DNA of 64,000 nt from Stichopus chloronotus (lineage: Eukaryota > Echinodermata > Holothuroidea > Aspidochirotida > Stichopodidae). The translations under genes were made by a program, and so were the position numbers. The notes beneath the pieces were generated by a model. It was not told where the DNA came from, made no database searches, and worked only from the letters and a program-made list of their open reading frames with translations. The number at the start of each line of letters is the position of its first letter. Position 1 is the stretch's first letter. The stretch lies in the NCBI GenBank assembly GCA_021234535.1, contig CM037830.1, positions 35,588,937 to 35,652,936 on the forward strand. Direction: 5' to 3'. This document shows, piece after piece, positions 62,501 to 64,000 of the stretch.

Positions 62501-63622
62501 CGAGGTCAAACGTAATTTGAGGTCACCAGAGGTCAAACTGTAAAAACCTTGAAAACACAATATCTCCAGAAGGGTAACTGTGACTGATCTCATACTTGGT
62601 GTGTAGATTGGTCACATTGAGTAGATGATCCCTTTTGTTTTTGGTCAATGTCAAAGGTCATTTGAGGTCACCAGAAATCAACCTGTAAAAACCTTGTAAA
62701 CAAAATATCTCCAGAAGGGTAACTGTGACTGATGTCATACTTGGTATGTGGATTGTATATACGTAAGTAGAATACTCCTTTTGATTTTGGTGGAGGTCAA
62801 TTGTCATTTGAGGTCACCAGTGGTCAAACTGTAAAAACCTTTTGAACACAATATCTCCAGAAGGGTAACTGTGACGTATGTTATACTTGTTGTGTGGATT
62901 GGTCACATTGAGTAGGTTATCCCTATTGCCTATTGCCTATTATCCCTATTGTTGGTGGAAGTCAAATGTCATTTTAGGTAAAAAAAAAAGGTCATTTTGG
63001 GTTAACGGTTTATTAATGTGGTGTTTCAAGAAACATAACTGTAGTTGATCTCATACTTGTCATGTGGATAATTCATGTTTGTTGTAATATAACCATGTAG
63101 CAAGGAATCACAAAGCCTTTTGGCTTTCTGGTTAATTTACTTCATTCCTCACTGACCTGTGATGTTTCTACTCAACTGCTGCACCTCCCACTGTGTGTTT
63201 AGTTCTGACAATGAAAAACCAATTTTCCGTTATTTTTTGTAAAAAATAATTGATTTGATCCTTCCTATAGTGGTGTAGGGAACTAAACTGAAAGGTATTT
63301 ACTGTTTAACCATAGATCCATACTTGCCTGTGTTGGCCCAGCTCAAGTACTCATACCGCTCTGCCACAATTTGGATTATGTTTAGAGATGCGTTGTTTCT
63401 CTTTCCCTCCCTCTCAGCAATATACCTGCACTCTGGTCCACCATGCTTAAAGTACTTTTAGCTGTTAGTATACAAGAGACAGGTAAATAATGCCAAGTTT
63501 TTGTCATTTTTTACAGCACACCAATACCTGCAGTGCCTGCTACCAATGACAGCCCTCCTGGGGCCCTCACCAACAACAGTATTGTCTCACAGCAGCTCTT
63601 CCAGTTATCTTGTTGGCTAAAG
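35600..63622 (+). CDS. SLMAP: SLMAP ortholog (FHA-domain scaffold), 5' portion, continues past window
   Basis: SLMAP is a tail-anchored coiled-coil protein whose FHA domain binds phosphorylated MST1/2 and recruits the STRIPAK phosphatase complex to antagonise Hippo signalling. A strong acceptor at 35599 opens an exon with 5' UTR. Coding starts at ATG 35758 ([16 protein letters not shown], aligned with human MPSALAIFTCRPNSHPF); an in-frame ATG at 35749 is the alternative. Coding exons: 35758-35952, 47877-48030, 60912-60978, 63517-63622, all phase-consistent. FHA motifs are intact: [15 protein letters not shown], then [19 protein letters not shown] and [11 protein letters not shown]. After [19 protein letters not shown] the protein reaches [12 protein letters not shown], matching human SQELFQLSQYLQ just before the coiled coils, which lie beyond the right edge. 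Upstream noncoding exons were not located. An optional exon may sit at 43072-43140. Confidence 0.93.
36187..36420. repeat. G-rich minisatellite in SLMAP intron
   Basis: The left half repeats GGTGGGGGAGGAGA with variations; the right half (36316-36420) is five exact copies of a 21-base unit, GATGGGTGGGTGGGCGGTTG plus A. The plus strand has dozens of G runs of three or more, so G-quadruplex formation is expected. The long open frames across it on both strands are an artefact of the 21-base period. Confidence 0.85.
39268..40377. mobile_element. TTTAAAGCTG inverted-repeat element, copy B, interrupted by hAT-like element
   Basis: Left end TTTAAAGCTGGAATATGAG and right end ACTCATATTTCAGCTTTAAA match copy A at 17.8 kb, as does the body (GGTCTGTTTGAT, TGTCAAGACAATTTTCATA, CTACTTTCTCTTCCCT). 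It is split by a second element at 39581-40309. Confidence 0.65.
39581..40309. mobile_element. Nested hAT-like non-autonomous element with 7-bp target duplication
   Basis: CAGGGAGGTGCTA at the left is inverted as TAGCACCTCCCTG at the right; both sides continue with related GGAGATACAAC sequences. The host bases CTCAAAC flank it on both sides (39574-39580 and 40310-40316). CAGGG termini are characteristic of hAT elements, although those usually make 8-bp duplications. No transposase is encoded. Confidence 0.65.
40681..40879. mobile_element. 199-bp palindromic MITE, copy 1
   Basis: ACAATCTTGGACAAAA at the left mirrors TTTTGTCCAAGATTGT at the right; the inverted arms run about 28 bases including GGGACAC. 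The core is C-rich then GGGGCGCGGGG. CT flanks both ends. Confidence 0.65.
41658..41700. repeat. TA microsatellite
   Basis: TATTAATAT followed by about ten TA repeats in the SLMAP intron. Confidence 0.75.
42472..42671. mobile_element. 200-bp palindromic MITE, copy 2
   Basis: Nearly identical to the copy at 40681-40879 including the ends and the GGGGCGCGGGG core; AG flanks both ends. Two near-identical copies 1.8 kb apart suggest recent activity or local hopping. Confidence 0.65.
43072..43140 (+). CDS. SLMAP: Candidate 69-nt cassette exon within SLMAP FHA domain
   Basis: Flanked by TCAATTTACAG and GTAAGC, this phase 0-0 stretch of 23 codons (starts [16 protein letters not shown]) lies between SLMAP exons 35758-35952 and 47877-48030, which also join at phase 0. 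It is GC-richer than its surroundings and uses codons such as CTG, CTC and GTG. Including it would insert 23 residues between EMGK and FCLQD, in the loop between two FHA strands; vertebrate SLMAP lacks this. It could be an alternative exon or a chance open stretch. Confidence 0.4.
51883..53172 (+). mobile_element. Helentron/HINE-like element, copy 2, internally deleted
   Basis: Very similar to copy 1 over its whole length (same GT tract, same AATAATA...CCTAAACACC body, same gag start, same 3' hairpin and CTGG-T end). It lacks roughly 260 bases of the gag part: the sequence jumps after GAAATTATC to GAAGAATTTTGAGG. Located in SLMAP intron 48031-60911. The close match suggests both copies are fairly young. 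Confidence 0.65.
54600..54935. repeat. GTCCG-rich low-complexity patch
   Basis: GTCCGGATTAT occurs three times and GTCCGAAAA several times, in a stretch with many more CpG dinucleotides than the surrounding intron. Spacing is irregular at the left and about 10-16 bases at 54855-54920. Confidence 0.55.
61591..63132 (+). mobile_element. Helentron/HINE-like element, copy 3, with nine-unit tandem array
   Basis: Begins TTGATTCCTTGCCGAAGGCAG, followed by a GT/GC microsatellite at 61638-61668, then about nine tandem units of roughly 145 bases (unit starts near 61680, 61825, 61970, 62112, 62257, 62402, 62547, 62692, 62838), and ends with the same 3' block as the other copies. Each unit has TGTAAACACxATATCTCCAG, CATATTGAGTAGATGATCCC and AGGTCAAAGGTCA. 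Located in the SLMAP intron 60979-63516. Confidence 0.7.
61779..62830 (+). promoter_or_regulatory. Array of AGGTCA nuclear-receptor half-sites in tandem units
   Basis: At 61779-61811 four AGGTCA half-sites stand in one direction with spacers of 1, 4 and 4 bases, that is DR1 then DR4 then DR4. Comparable clusters recur about every 145 bases (near 61924, 62069, 62214, 62359, 62504, 62649, 62795), some with one mutated half-site. DR1 is the site class of HNF4, RXR and COUP-TF receptors, and DR4 of RXR heterodimers. Whether any receptor binds is unknown. Confidence 0.4.
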
Positions 63623-63624
63623 GC
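63623..63624 (+). other. SLMAP: Probable GC-type 5' splice site in SLMAP
   Basis: The exon ending SCWLK is followed by AAG|GCAAGT, the exact consensus of GC-AG introns. The nearest GT (AA|GTAACC, four bases on) is a poorer donor and would end in phase 1 instead of 0. The choice depends on the next exon, outside the window. Confidence 0.5.
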
Positions 63625-64000
63625 AAGTAACCCTTGAAATTCAGATTAAGGCAACCAAAGTCGATCTGCTTCAAAGTAGGAAGTTTGCTAAAGTATTGCA
63701 CACCAATTTTATTTAAGCATTGGGACACTGCTGCTGGACTTTTGATCTGTGAAGAAATCTGTCGTACAGTCAGATTGTAAAGGCCTAGTCTTGGAATTTA
63801 TTCAGCAGTAAACCTAATCCCATGGAGACATGAAGTTTCAGTATGATAGTTCAAGCAAATGAACAGGGTTTTCCCAAAGGCAGACTTAGACAAATTTGAT
63901 ATTCATTACTTGTGGATCAGGCTAACTGTTACGGAATTCTGCTTGTCCGCATGAGTATGTACTTGCCCAGTTTAAGTCATGTAGTCGTGGCTGTTGCAAT

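Overview
This window is nuclear DNA from an animal. Genes are split by introns of hundreds to thousands of bases with GT-AG ends, DNA is AT-rich, and introns are packed with eukaryotic mobile elements. Gene content and repeat style (CR1/L2-like LINE, tRNA-derived SINE, Helentron-like elements, BEL/Pao gag fragments) suggest a marine invertebrate deuterostome, possibly an echinoderm. That placement is inference; no sequence was compared against a database.

Layout. (1) About 1.2-23.4 kb, plus strand: an 18-exon ortholog of CPED1 (cadherin-like and PC-esterase domain-containing 1), complete at the C-terminus but missing its N-terminus, which should lie to the left. Its order is TTL-like ATP-grasp region, middle region, cadherin-like beta-sandwich, Cys-rich segment, PC-esterase with GDS and DxxH motifs. 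(2) 25.4-30.3 kb, minus strand: a complete six-exon SSR4 (TRAP-delta) of 172 codons, tail-to-tail with CPED1. (3) 30.3-35.6 kb: a gene-poor stretch with a tRNA-derived SINE, a minus-strand exon resembling the last two helices of a rhodopsin-type receptor, a 51-codon small ORF with a membrane segment, and an inverted-repeat MITE. (4) 35.7 kb to the right edge, plus strand: the 5' part of SLMAP, whose FHA domain is split over exons separated by two introns of about 12-13 kb; the gene continues beyond the window.

Mobile DNA. The introns carry three end-defined copies and one decayed copy of a Helentron/HINE-like family with offset inverted repeats, a GT microsatellite, internal tandem units and a 3' hairpin. 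One copy is a nine-unit array full of AGGTCA nuclear-receptor half-sites; two copies have captured a BEL/Pao gag (DUF1759-like) fragment. Two copies of a TTTAAAGCTG-ended element each host another element (a dead LINE in one, a CAGGG-ended hAT-like element with a 7-bp duplication in the other). Two 200-bp palindromic MITEs, a 1.4-kb hAT-like element, and two minisatellites (one strongly G-rich) complete the picture.

The three genes have no obvious joint pathway: CPED1 is a predicted secretory-pathway esterase-fold protein, SSR4 is part of the ER translocon-associated complex, and SLMAP is a STRIPAK/Hippo scaffold. The most checkable surprises are a possible alternative CPED1 3' end overlapping SSR4, a phase-0 cassette exon that would insert 23 residues into the SLMAP FHA domain, and a likely GC-AG intron in SLMAP.
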